Both the position numbers and the translations under genes were made by a program. Of a stretch of 64,000 nt of DNA, positions 53,123 through 62,463 are shown piece after piece. A model generated the notes under the pieces. It did no database searches, was not told the origin of the DNA, and saw only the letters and a list, made by a program, of their open reading frames with translations. The stretch's first letter is position 1. Each line of letters opens with the position of its first letter. This stretch comes from Pedobacter mucosus (GTDB taxonomy: Bacteria > Bacteroidota > Bacteroidia > Sphingobacteriales > Sphingobacteriaceae): positions 2,294,001-2,358,000 of the forward strand of contig NZ_CP087585.1 in NCBI RefSeq assembly GCF_022200785.1, given 5' to 3'.

Positions 53123-54910
53123 ATGGAATTCAAATACATCGCTATTATTTTATGCTTGCTTTTATTTATTTTTTTGTTGTACAAAGAAATAAGCAGAGCA
53201 GATAAGGCCAGATTAATATGGAGGATACTAGCCAGTGCAGTAGCCGTAGCCTGTTTTGCATTGCTCATCACTCCAATTAAATATGATACGCATTTAAAGC
53301 AAAATGCAAATGAAATTATATTGCTAACTAAAGGAACAAATCCTGATTCAATTTCTAAAATAGCAGGACAGAAATATGCTTTGACTTCTGCGGAATTAAA
53401 AAACGTGAAAGCAACTTTAATACCCGACCTTCCCTATTTCCTTGCAACGCATAAAGACATCCACAAGTTAAATATATATGGTTACGGTTTAACCAATGAA
53501 GAATTAAAAACTTTAAAAGGTTATGAAATTAGTTTTCATCCTACGGCAAAACCAAGCGGTATCATTTCGGCTAATTGGCAACACAGAATAAAAACAAGTG
53601 AGTCTTTACAAATCCAAGGGATATATCAAAATACAGACAATAAAGCAATAAAGCTTGTACTTAAAGGTTTAGGAAATTCGGTAGATTCTATTTTAATCGC
53701 AGCAAAATCGACTAAAAGCTTCTCATTTAATAGTCGGCCGAAACAGCTTGGTAAGGCTATCTTTCAATTGATTTCGATTGATGGAGCTGATACTGTAGCA
53801 AAAGAACCTATTCCTTTTATTGTTGGCGAACAAAGCCCAATGAGCGTTTTAATCCTGGCTTCTTTTCCTGATTTTGAATATAAATTTTTAAAGAAATGGC
53901 TTTATGAAAATCAATATCCATTAGCCTTTAGAAGTCAGATCAGTAAAAATAAATACAGTGCTGATTTTCTTAATCTGGATAGCTTAAATATCAACAGCAT
54001 CAACGCTTCAACATTAAAAAAATTCGATGTTTTAATCATTGACGAGGAGGAATTGGTATCAATTTCTGCAGAGGAGCGAACAGCGATTGATTTTGCTGTG
54101 AATAATGGTATGGGTTTATTAATTAGAATCTCCAATCCAAAAGCTTCAACTCCGCTTAGCGCCAGGTTCGGAAGATATGAATTGCCAGCTGTAAAAGATA
54201 AACAGCTTAGTTTATTGATGAATGATCGAAGTCTTAAATTCAGTAATCTGCCCTTAGAGCAAAAGTTGTTTCTGCGACCAAATCAAAGTGATCAACCGTT
54301 GATTACTGATGCAAGTGGAAAAACATTGGTTAATAGCAGCATTAAAGGCGCTGGTAAAATCTTGATCTCATCCATTTCCTCCACGTTTAATTGGATGCTT
54401 TCTGGTAAAACAACTGACTACAGCAAATATTGGTCTGAAGTTTTGTCAAAATCAGCAAGAAAGAAAAATGATATTCAGTCTTTTAAAATAGTTCCTGAGT
54501 TCCCATCAGTAAATGAAAAAACTCAACTGGTTGTAGATTTAGCAGCGTCAGGAAAAATTCCTAAACTAAATATTAATAGCATTAATTTAGCACCAAGGCA
54601 AAACATGGAACTGCCTTTTCAGTGGGATGCAATGTATTGGCCAACAATTAGTGGCTGGAATAATTTAGCTATCAATCAATCGACAGAATCTCTCTATATC
54701 TATAATAAAGATGACTGGCAAACTTTAAAAAATCAAGAAACAATAAATTCAACGCAGCAATTTTCGGATGATATTACTTTATCACAAATAAAATCGACAA
54801 AAATTGATACCGTTATCACTAAAGAAGTATCAATGTGGTGGTTTTTTATTGGATTTTTAATTGCTTCGGGCTTTCTTTGGTACGAATCTAGAATTTTGCA
54901 GGCTAAATAA
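53123..54910 (+). CDS. MoxR-operon membrane protein, amidotransferase-like
   Basis: 595 residues. Two N-terminal helices (IAIILCLLLFIFLLYKEI and WRILASAVAVACFALLITPI), a large extracytoplasmic domain containing LILASFPDFEYKFLKKWLYE and DVLIIDEEELVSISAEERTAIDFAVNNGMGLLIRIS, the strand-helix pattern of class-I glutamine-amidotransferase-like folds in such operons, and a C-terminal helix (MWWFFIGFLIASGFLWYESRI). Last gene of the operon, 2 bp after the previous. Function unknown. Confidence 0.8.
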   Translation: MEFKYIAIILCLLLFIFLLYKEISRADKARLIWRILASAVAVACFALLITPIKYDTHLKQNANEIILLTKGTNPDSISKIAGQKYALTSAELKNVKATLIPDLPYFLATHKDIHKLNIYGYGLTNEELKTLKGYEISFHPTAKPSGIISANWQHRIKTSESLQIQGIYQNTDNKAIKLVLKGLGNSVDSILIAAKSTKSFSFNSRPKQLGKAIFQLISIDGADTVAKEPIPFIVGEQSPMSVLILASFPDFEYKFLKKWLYENQYPLAFRSQISKNKYSADFLNLDSLNINSINASTLKKFDVLIIDEEELVSISAEERTAIDFAVNNGMGLLIRISNPKASTPLSARFGRYELPAVKDKQLSLLMNDRSLKFSNLPLEQKLFLRPNQSDQPLITDASGKTLVNSSIKGAGKILISSISSTFNWMLSGKTTDYSKYWSEVLSKSARKKNDIQSFKIVPEFPSVNEKTQLVVDLAASGKIPKLNINSINLAPRQNMELPFQWDAMYWPTISGWNNLAINQSTESLYIYNKDDWQTLKNQETINSTQQFSDDITLSQIKSTKIDTVITKEVSMWWFFIGFLIASGFLWYESRILQAK

Positions 54911-54998
54911 CCATTGAAACTAAAATGTTATATTAAACCACAAGTATTAACCTCATAATTTTCTACCTTAGAATTATAAACTACCTAAACTAAACCAA

Positions 54999-56633
54999 TT
55001 GAAAAGAAAAGACTTCCTCTATTTATCCGGAATGGGTATGGGTGCTTTGATGCTTCCAAACCTCTCCGCATTCGGAACTCCAATAGATCCTTTACAGGCG
55101 CTGGATGGAGTTGACGTTAGAATTAAAAAAGAACTGGCCGATGTTGCACTTAACGCAGCAAAATCAAAAGGTGCAAGTTATGCAGATATCCGTATCGGCC
55201 GTTACTTAAATCAGTTTGTGGCCACCCGCGAAAAACAAGTTCAAGGTGTTGCAAACACAGAATCTTACGGTGTAGGTATTCGTGTTTTGGCAGACGGGTG
55301 TTGGGGTTTCGCCGCCACCAATAATGTAACTAAAGATGCCATTGCTAAAGCTGCAGAACAAGCAGTCGCCGTTGCAAAAGCAAATGCTAAAATTCAGGGC
55401 GAACCCGTGCAGTTAGCACCACAAAAGGGTTATGGAGAAGTTAGCTGGAAAACACCAATCGAAATAAATTCTTTTGAAGTTCCTGTTAAAGAGAAGGTAG
55501 ATTTGCTTCTGAATGTAAATGATATCGCTTTACAAAATGGCGCTAACTTTGTTAATTCGGTAATTTTTGCGGTAAATGAGCAGAAATATTTTGCTTCTAC
55601 TGATGGCTCATATATTGATCAGGATGTTCACCGTATCTATCCAAACTTCAATGTAACGAAAATCGATAGAGCATCCGGACAGTTTAAAACCCGCAACTCT
55701 TTAAGTTCGCCAATGGGTAAAGGTTACGAATACATGCATGCTCGTCCGGAGGATAAAGTGAGCGGCATTGTTACCCGTTACAAAGGCCGTTATGATATGC
55801 TTGAAGATGTTAAAGAAGCGGCTCGTGTGGCTTCAGAAAAGATCAAGGCAAAATCGGTGGAGCCAGGTAAATATGATTTAGTTTTAGATCCATCTCACCT
55901 TTGGTTAACTATTCACGAGTCTGTTGGTCACCCAACAGAATTAGACCGTGTTTTAGGTTACGAAGCGAATTATGCTGGTACCAGCTTTTTAACTTTAGAT
56001 AAGTGGGAATCGAAAAAATTTAAATTTGGAAGCGATAAAGTAAATATTGTTGCTGATAAAACTCAGGTTGGATCATTAGGTGCGGTTGGTTATGATGATG
56101 AAGGTGTAAAATGTAAAAAATGGGATTTGATTAAGGATGGTGTTTTAGTAAATTACCAAGCCATTCGAGATCAGGCGCACATTATCGGCTTAACCGAATC
56201 TCAGGGTTGCTGCTATTCTCAAGGTTGGGATGATGTTCAGTTTCAACGCATGGCGAATGTTTCTCTTCAACCAGGAAAAGAAAAATTAAGTGTTGATGAT
56301 ATGATTAAGAATGTAGAAAAAGGCATTTATATCATTGGTGATGGAAGCTTTTCTATCGATCAGCAACGTTACAATTTCCAGTTCGGTGGACAAATTTTCT
56401 ACGAGATTAAAGAAGGAAAAATTGTTGGCATGCTTAACGATGTTTCATACCAAGCCAATACACAAGAATTTTGGAATTCTTGTAACGCAGTTTGCGATGA
56501 AAGTGATTACCGTTTAGGTGGTTCATTTAACGATGGAAAAGGTCAGCCTTCTCAAAGCAGTGCCGTTTCTCATGGTAGTTCTACTGCCAGATTCAATGGA
56601 GTTAATGTTATAAATACAGCAAGAAAAATATAA
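54999..56633 (+). CDS. Exported TldD-family metalloprotease
   Basis: 544 residues from TTG 54999; the start is fixed by the homologous TTG of the second copy (58448). A KRKDFLYLSGMGMGALML export signal (Tat-like, K-R in place of R-R) precedes a TldD body: RYLNQFVATREKQVQGVANTESYGVGIRVL, and the catalytic TIHESVGHPTELDR (HExxxH) followed by YEANYAGTSFLTLDKWE. TldD/TldE form a protease that trims unfolded peptides; the classical pair is cytosolic, so export is unusual. Partner TldE-like gene follows by 2 bp. Confidence 0.9.
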   Translation: MKRKDFLYLSGMGMGALMLPNLSAFGTPIDPLQALDGVDVRIKKELADVALNAAKSKGASYADIRIGRYLNQFVATREKQVQGVANTESYGVGIRVLADGCWGFAATNNVTKDAIAKAAEQAVAVAKANAKIQGEPVQLAPQKGYGEVSWKTPIEINSFEVPVKEKVDLLLNVNDIALQNGANFVNSVIFAVNEQKYFASTDGSYIDQDVHRIYPNFNVTKIDRASGQFKTRNSLSSPMGKGYEYMHARPEDKVSGIVTRYKGRYDMLEDVKEAARVASEKIKAKSVEPGKYDLVLDPSHLWLTIHESVGHPTELDRVLGYEANYAGTSFLTLDKWESKKFKFGSDKVNIVADKTQVGSLGAVGYDDEGVKCKKWDLIKDGVLVNYQAIRDQAHIIGLTESQGCCYSQGWDDVQFQRMANVSLQPGKEKLSVDDMIKNVEKGIYIIGDGSFSIDQQRYNFQFGGQIFYEIKEGKIVGMLNDVSYQANTQEFWNSCNAVCDESDYRLGGSFNDGKGQPSQSSAVSHGSSTARFNGVNVINTARKI

Positions 56634-56635
56634 TT

Positions 56636-57952
56636 ATGGCTATATTAAGTAAAGAAGAAGCCCAGGCGATATTAAAAAAAGTAGTCGGTTTTTCTAAAGC
56701 AGATTTCTGCGAAGTAAGTTTAAGAGGTTCTGATGGTGGAAACATCCGTTACGCCCGAAATGCGGTTTCTACTGCAGGACAAATTAGTACGATGAGTTTG
56801 GGTGTTAGCTCAACTTATGGAAAAAAAACAGGCTCAGCAACCATAAACGAATTTGATGACGCATCATTAGAAAAAGTAGTAAGAAGAGCTGAAGAATTGG
56901 CGATGCTTGCGCCGGAGAATCCTGAGTTTATGCCGCTTTTAGGTCCGCAAACCTTCCCAGAATCTAAAACTTTTAACGCAAATACTGCAGCCATGACGCC
57001 TGATACCAGAGCAGAAATGGTTGGTAAAAGCTTAGGCGTATCAAAAGCAGCTGGATTAGATGCTGCAGGGTTTTTAGAAAACTCGACAAACTTTAACTCG
57101 ATAATGAACTCAAAAGGTTTATTTGCTTATAATAAAGGTACAAACGTATCTTTCTCGGTAACGGTTAGAAATAAACAAGGAACAGGTTCTGGTTATATTG
57201 AACAAGATTTTAATGATCTTGCTAAAATGGATACGCTTGCACTCAGTAAAATTGCGGCAAGTAAAGCCAATGGTTCTGCTGGTGCAAAAGCAATTGAACC
57301 AGGAAAATATACGGTTATATTAGAACCACTTGCTGCAAGTGATATTCTAGGAAACATGTTTAGAGGATTTGATGCCCGTAGTGCAGATGAAGGCCGAAGT
57401 TTCATGAGCAAAAAAGGTGGTGGAACGCGTTTAGGCGAACAATTATTCTCTGAAAACGTAAATATTTATTCAGACCCAATGAATGCTGAAATTCCATCTT
57501 CTACTTGGAGCGGTGATGGTTTGCCAGTTAAAAGAACACAATGGGTAGAGAAAGGTGTGGTTAAAAATCTTGCTTATTCTAGATTTTGGGCATCTAAAAA
57601 AGGTGTTGAACCACTTCCATTTAGCCGTGGTGTAATTATCGAAGGGGGAACTCAATCCCTTGCAGAACTAATTAAAAGTACTGAAAAAGGAATTCTAGTT
57701 ACTCGTTTCTGGTATATCCGTTCAGTGGATCCTCAAACTTTATTATTAACCGGTTTAACCCGTGATGGTACTTTTTACATTGAGAATGGCGAAATAAAAT
57801 TCCCGATTAAGAACTTTAGGTTTAACGAAAGTCCGGTAATTATGCTAAACAATGTTGAAGCGTTAGGTAAACCTGTAAGAACAGGAAGCGGATTAATTCC
57901 GCCGATGAAGATTCGTGATTTTACTTTTACATCGTTGTCAGATGCCATTTAA
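56636..57952 (+). CDS. TldE/PmbA-like subunit
   Basis: 438 residues, no signal peptide visible and no HExxxH site. N-terminal SKEEAQAILKKVVGFSKADFCEVSLRG, the conserved RYARNAVSTAGQISTMSLGV and C-terminal GLTRDGTFYIENGEIKFPIKNFRFNESPVIMLNNVEALG are typical of the metal-free partner. It would pair with the TldD proteins on either side, yet lacks the export signal they carry, a puzzle unless it is carried along with its partner by Tat. Confidence 0.9.
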   Translation: MAILSKEEAQAILKKVVGFSKADFCEVSLRGSDGGNIRYARNAVSTAGQISTMSLGVSSTYGKKTGSATINEFDDASLEKVVRRAEELAMLAPENPEFMPLLGPQTFPESKTFNANTAAMTPDTRAEMVGKSLGVSKAAGLDAAGFLENSTNFNSIMNSKGLFAYNKGTNVSFSVTVRNKQGTGSGYIEQDFNDLAKMDTLALSKIAASKANGSAGAKAIEPGKYTVILEPLAASDILGNMFRGFDARSADEGRSFMSKKGGGTRLGEQLFSENVNIYSDPMNAEIPSSTWSGDGLPVKRTQWVEKGVVKNLAYSRFWASKKGVEPLPFSRGVIIEGGTQSLAELIKSTEKGILVTRFWYIRSVDPQTLLLTGLTRDGTFYIENGEIKFPIKNFRFNESPVIMLNNVEALGKPVRTGSGLIPPMKIRDFTFTSLSDAI

Positions 57953-57961
57953 TTATATCCT

Positions 57962-58400
57962 CGGGCTGTGTTACCACAGACCGAAATTAAAAATTGAAAC
58001 TATAGTTTGTGAAAACACATACCATGGACTAGATTATTGTGAAGCTTGACAAAATCCTCGGTCTGTGTCCTCACAGACTGAAATTAAAAATTGAAACTAA
58101 AGTCTGTGAAAACACATACCATGGACTTGATTATTACGTAGCTCGAAAGAACCCTCGGTCTGTGTCCTCACAGACCGAAATTAAAAAATTGAACTAGAAC
58201 ATAGACCATGGAGTAGATTACTATGTAGCTCAGCAAAATTTCGGTCTGTTTTCTCACAGACCGAGATTAAAAATTGAAACTATAGTCTGTGAACACACAT
58301 ACCATGGACTAGATTATTATGTAGCTTGACAAAACCCTCGGTCTGTGTCCTCACAGACCGAAATTAAAAATTGAATTATATTCTGCGAGGACACAGACCA
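57962..58400. repeat. Five tandem hairpin-forming repeats, about 97 bp each
   Basis: The hairpin CGGTCTGTG-TCCT-CACAGACCG or close variants occurs at 57962, 58059, 58156, 58242 and 58339 (spacing 97, 97, 86, 97). Each unit continues with AAATTAAAAATTGAA, then AGTCTGTGAAAACACA and ACCATGGACT, an imperfect second palindrome. The last unit is shortened and runs into the second tldD. Variation among copies mostly preserves the first stem. Not a CRISPR: unit too long and no unique spacers. Confidence 0.9.
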
Positions 58401-58447
58401 TGGAATTGGAGATAGCCATTTTTTTTACCATTCAAACTTTAAAAAAA

Positions 58448-60088
58448 TTGAGAAGAAGAGATTTTCTATACATGACCGGCGTGGGCCTTGGTGCAACCAT
58501 GATGCCTAATATGCCTGCCTTTGGCAAAATAATTTCTGTTGAAGAATCTTTAACGCCAGTTGATGTTGCTTTAAAGAAAAAAATGGCTGACATAGCCCTT
58601 AATGCAGCCAAAAGTAAAGGCGCTACCTACGCTGATGTGCGTATTGGAAGGTATCTAAATCAAGTAGTTGCAACCAGAGAAACCAGGGTAGAAAACATTT
58701 CCAATGCAGAATCATACGGCCTGGGCGTTCGTGTTATTGCCAATGGAAGTTGGGGTTTTGCCGCTACAAATAATATGGATGATGCAAGTATTGCCAAAGC
58801 CGCCGAAGCTGCAGTCGCCATTGCAAAAGGAAATTCTAAGTTAATGGAAGAACCAGTTCAGTTGGCTCCACAAAAAGGATTTGGAGAAGTAAGCTGGAAA
58901 ACGCCTATTGAAATTAATGCTTTTGAAGTTCCGATAAAAGATAAAGTAGACCTGCTTTTAAAAGTAAATAGTGAAGCTATGAAAGGTGGTGCAAAGTTTA
59001 TTAGCTCAAATTTATTTATGATTAATGAGCAGAAATATTTTGCTTCAACAGATGGTTCTTACATTGATCAGGATATCCATAGAATCTGGCCGAACTTTAC
59101 CTTAACTAAAACCGATTCGGCAAGTGGTAAGTTCGAAACAAGAAGTGCTTTAAGTGCGCCAATGGGAATGGGATTTGAATATTTAAGTCCGAAAGATGAT
59201 GAGAAAATTAAAGGCGGACCAGTAACTATGTACAAAAAGCGTTACGATATTCTGGAAGATGTTCGAGAAGCAGCGGTACATGTCGATGAAAAGTTGAAGG
59301 CTAAACCAATTGCACCAGGCAAGTATGATTTGGTTTTAGATCCCTCTCACCTATTTTTAACCATTCATGAATCTGTCGGTCACCCGACAGAATTAGACCG
59401 GGTTTTAGGTTATGAAGCAAACTACGCTGGAACAAGTTTTTTAACGCTAGACAAATGGGAATCGAAGAAATTCAATTTTGGAAGTAAGGAAGTTAATATC
59501 CTTGCTGATAAAACGGAAGCAGGCTCTTTGGGTGCTGTTGGCTATGACGATGAAGGCGTAAAATGTGGTAATTGGGATATTATTAAAGATGGTATTTTAG
59601 TTAACTATCAAACCATTCGTGATCAGGCTCATATATTAGGCTTAAAAGCGTCGCAAGGTTGTTGTTATGCAGATAGTTGGGATAGTATTCAATTTCAAAG
59701 AATGCCAAATGTTTCACTGGCGCCAGGAAATGCGGCGTTAAGTGCAGCAGATATGGTTAAAAACGTTGAGAAAGGTATTTATATGTTTGGTAGAAATTCT
59801 TATTCTATCGATCAACAACGCTATAACTTTCAATTCAGTGCACAATTGGCATATGAAATAAAAGAAGGTAAAATTGTTGGCATGTTGAAAGATGCCGCTT
59901 ACCAGGCAAATACACAAGAGTTTTGGAATTCTTGCGTTCAGCGTTGCGATAAAAATGATTACCGTCTAGGTGGCACTTTTTCAGATGGAAAAGGTCAGCC
60001 CGGACAAGTAAGTGCTGTTTCTCATGGCAGTGCTACTTCACGTTTTAATGGTGTTAATGTGATTAACACAGGAAGAAAATTAGGATAA
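58448..60088 (+). CDS. Tat-exported TldD-family metalloprotease, second copy
   Basis: 546 residues from TTG 58448, aligned with the TTG start of the first copy. A frame-extending ATG at 58400 lies inside the last tandem repeat and is unlikely to be used. LRRRDFLYMTGVGLGATMM is a true twin-Arg signal. Catalytic TIHESVGHPTELDR is intact and most of the sequence matches the copy at 54999. Divergence of ends and middle shows an old duplication. No second TldE follows. Confidence 0.9.
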   Translation: MRRRDFLYMTGVGLGATMMPNMPAFGKIISVEESLTPVDVALKKKMADIALNAAKSKGATYADVRIGRYLNQVVATRETRVENISNAESYGLGVRVIANGSWGFAATNNMDDASIAKAAEAAVAIAKGNSKLMEEPVQLAPQKGFGEVSWKTPIEINAFEVPIKDKVDLLLKVNSEAMKGGAKFISSNLFMINEQKYFASTDGSYIDQDIHRIWPNFTLTKTDSASGKFETRSALSAPMGMGFEYLSPKDDEKIKGGPVTMYKKRYDILEDVREAAVHVDEKLKAKPIAPGKYDLVLDPSHLFLTIHESVGHPTELDRVLGYEANYAGTSFLTLDKWESKKFNFGSKEVNILADKTEAGSLGAVGYDDEGVKCGNWDIIKDGILVNYQTIRDQAHILGLKASQGCCYADSWDSIQFQRMPNVSLAPGNAALSAADMVKNVEKGIYMFGRNSYSIDQQRYNFQFSAQLAYEIKEGKIVGMLKDAAYQANTQEFWNSCVQRCDKNDYRLGGTFSDGKGQPGQVSAVSHGSATSRFNGVNVINTGRKLG

Positions 60089-60341
60089 GATTAGTTGCGG
60101 AGAATGAATATTTTTCCGTAACTACTTTAAATGCCAATTATTCCAATCTGCTAGTCAAGCAAATCCTTCATCGCTTTTCTAGAGTTTAATTAGCTATTAG
60201 GTTATACCATGAGCAAGAAGCAATATTATTCCTAATTGTAGTAGCAATGTAATTAATACGTATTATTTATAGTATTAATCATAATTATTATAGTTAACGA
60301 ATTAAATACGTACTTTTCAAGTATAAACGCTACTCTCTCTC
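60089..60341. other. Intergenic region before the histidine kinase
   Basis: 253 bp, strongly A+T-rich with near-palindromes around TACGTATTA (60258-60266) and AATACGTACTT (60304-60314). May hold the kinase promoter; no consensus match is convincing. Confidence 0.35.
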
Positions 60342-61475
60342 ATGCTAAAAAATAGAAATTCATTCTTTCTATTATGTGTAATTTTATTTTCATGTAATTA
60401 TTTCAGTAAGAATGAAAAATATCCTGATGTTAAAAATCATGTAAATGATCCTGTAAAATACATTGATCATTCAAATCCTTTCCTTATTCAAGAACAAGAA
60501 ACAGTTGCAAAAAAGAATACTCTTGTTAAGATTGCAAAACCTCAATTAGCGAAACGAAAAAATTTAAATGGCTTAAATACTTTACAACAAAACTATAAGC
60601 TTAACCTATTAAAAAAGGAAAATCAACTTCATAATTTATATTTAATCATTGCATCTATTTTCGTTTCAATGTCGATACTGATTCTTTATCAACTATTGCA
60701 GGATCGTAAAATATCTAAAAAAAACAACGCTTACTTAACTTTGCTAAATGAGCAAATAATTGATCAAAATTTACGCTTGCAAAAAACTTTAAACGCTTTA
60801 GAACAAAGCGAAAAAGAAAATAGACGAGTGATGAAAATTGTTGCTCATGATTTAAGAACACCCATTGGCGCTATTGAAAGTGTTGCAGGACTTATGCTCG
60901 ATGAAAAAAGATTAAATAGTGAAGATGAACACCTCATAAATTTAATAAAACAATCTGCTTCGGATTCACTCAAATTTGTTAATGAGTTACTTCAAATAGA
61001 TTATTTATCAGATAAGTTAGAAAAAGAATCGTCTGATTTGAATGCGCTATTGGATTATTGTGTAAACTTATTACAATATAAAGCGCTTGAGAAACGCCAA
61101 ATTATCATTTTAAAAAGTGTTCCGTTAATCTTCAAGTTCAACAAAGAAAAAGTTTGGAGAGTGATTAGCAATCTAGTTACCAATGCAATTAAATTCAGTC
61201 CAAATAATTCAACAATCGAAGTGGAGATGAAAGTTGAAGCAAACAATGCAATTATATCCATTAAGGATTATGGTATCGGAATTCCGGAAGAGATGAAGGA
61301 AAAGATGTTCAACATTAACAAAGAAACCATGCGGCAAGGTACCGAGGGAGAAAAAACATACGGAATGGGCTTGGTAATTTCTAAACAAATTATAGAAGCT
61401 CACGGTGGAAAAATATGGTTTGATAGCCTCGAAAGTAAGGGAACAACCTTTTTTGCTCAATTCCCCATCACTTAA
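60342..61475 (+). CDS. Sensor histidine kinase with lipobox-like N-terminus
   Basis: 377 residues. Signal with a cysteine after LFS (VILFSCNYF, possible lipobox), a short extracytoplasmic stretch, one membrane helix (LYLIIASIFVSMSILILYQLL), coiled coil, HisKA with His169 in VAHDLRTPIGAI, and HATPase_c motifs VISNLVTNAIKFSP (N), DYGIGIP (G1) and TYGMGLVISKQIIEAHGGKI (G2). Relatives often carry TPR sensors in front; here this part is only about 80 residues, so it may be shortened. No response-regulator gene is adjacent; the receiver-only proteins at 26-29 kb are possible partners. Confidence 0.9.
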   Translation: MLKNRNSFFLLCVILFSCNYFSKNEKYPDVKNHVNDPVKYIDHSNPFLIQEQETVAKKNTLVKIAKPQLAKRKNLNGLNTLQQNYKLNLLKKENQLHNLYLIIASIFVSMSILILYQLLQDRKISKKNNAYLTLLNEQIIDQNLRLQKTLNALEQSEKENRRVMKIVAHDLRTPIGAIESVAGLMLDEKRLNSEDEHLINLIKQSASDSLKFVNELLQIDYLSDKLEKESSDLNALLDYCVNLLQYKALEKRQIIILKSVPLIFKFNKEKVWRVISNLVTNAIKFSPNNSTIEVEMKVEANNAIISIKDYGIGIPEEMKEKMFNINKETMRQGTEGEKTYGMGLVISKQIIEAHGGKIWFDSLESKGTTFFAQFPIT

Positions 61476-61476
61476 C

Positions 61477-62364
61477 CTATTCTACACCTTTCGCATTGGT
61501 AGGTAACATATAAAGTGATTTAGAAGCAGTTATAAATAATATATTTCTATTCTTTCCACCAAAACAAATATTCCCACACCAATCTTCAGGGACATTCAAG
61601 TGCGCTATTTTTTCACCCGATGGTTTATAAACGTCTACACCTTTTCCGGTAATATAAATATTGCCTTTATTATCCAAAGTCATTCCATCCGAGCCTTGAT
61701 TAAAAACTAATGTGCGGTTTATTAATGAAGCATCATCCTTTATATCATATCGATAAGTCACATCCGCTTTCCGATCTGCAACATATAAAAATTTTCCATC
61801 TGGTGTACCTACAATCCCATTTGGTTTAACAATATCTGCAGCAACAATTCTAGCTTTTCTTTTTCCCTTGGGAAGATAAAAAACATTCTCTTTTAAAATT
61901 TCTGGTGATTTTCGAGTCCAATAATCCCGTTGATAGTAAGGGTCTGTGAAATAGATTCCCCCTTTAGCATCCAGCCAGATATCATTCGGACCATTCACTT
62001 TTTTACCTTCATAATCAGTAAATAAAACCGTCGGTTTCTTATTTTTATCGATAGACCATATTTGATTATTTTCATCAGCACAAACAATTAAGTTGCCTTT
62101 TTGATCAAAATAAGTACCGTTTGCCCTACCCGATTTATCCATATACAGGCTTAATTTCCCATTAATATCATATTTCCAAATCTTATCGTTTGGTTGATCT
62201 GTAAAAAAGACATTCCCTTGTTTATCAACTGAAGCACCCTCTGTAAACTTGAATTGTGAAGAAATTAGTTTTAAACTATCCTGATCAAATATTGGATTTT
62301 TAGATTGTGCAATCGAGTTAAAAAAAAGAAAAGATAGAATTGAGAATAATACATACTTCATCAT
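61477..62364 (-). CDS. Exported SMP-30/gluconolactonase-like protein
   Basis: 295 residues with a signal peptide ending near NSIAQ. Six-bladed propeller motifs: FTEGASVDKQGNVFFTDQPNDKIWKYD, KKVNGPNDIWLDAKGGIYFTDPYYQ (metal-binding N..D), VKPNGIVGTPDGKFLYVADR and VFNQGSDGMTLDNKGNIYITG. Metal ligands Glu, Asn and Asp are present, so a lactonase activity is plausible. Tail to tail with the kinase gene, 1 bp apart. Confidence 0.9.
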   Translation of the reverse strand: MMKYVLFSILSFLFFNSIAQSKNPIFDQDSLKLISSQFKFTEGASVDKQGNVFFTDQPNDKIWKYDINGKLSLYMDKSGRANGTYFDQKGNLIVCADENNQIWSIDKNKKPTVLFTDYEGKKVNGPNDIWLDAKGGIYFTDPYYQRDYWTRKSPEILKENVFYLPKGKRKARIVAADIVKPNGIVGTPDGKFLYVADRKADVTYRYDIKDDASLINRTLVFNQGSDGMTLDNKGNIYITGKGVDVYKPSGEKIAHLNVPEDWCGNICFGGKNRNILFITASKSLYMLPTNAKGVE

Positions 62365-62463
62365 AGGTTGATCGTAAATTTAAAGTTGTAAGTAATTATT
62401 TAATCGCAAATAAAAATGGTTTAAACCAATGTTTTCAAACAAAAGAGGAAATGACAGATCAAT

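Noticed and set aside
57962-58400. Regular repeats suggesting a CRISPR array
   Set aside because: Units are about 97 bp and similar along their whole length; there are no unique spacers and no cas genes.
58400-58447. ATG 58400 as the start of the second TldD
   Set aside because: The ATG belongs to the last tandem repeat; the paralogue starts at a TTG matching 58448, just before the Tat signal.
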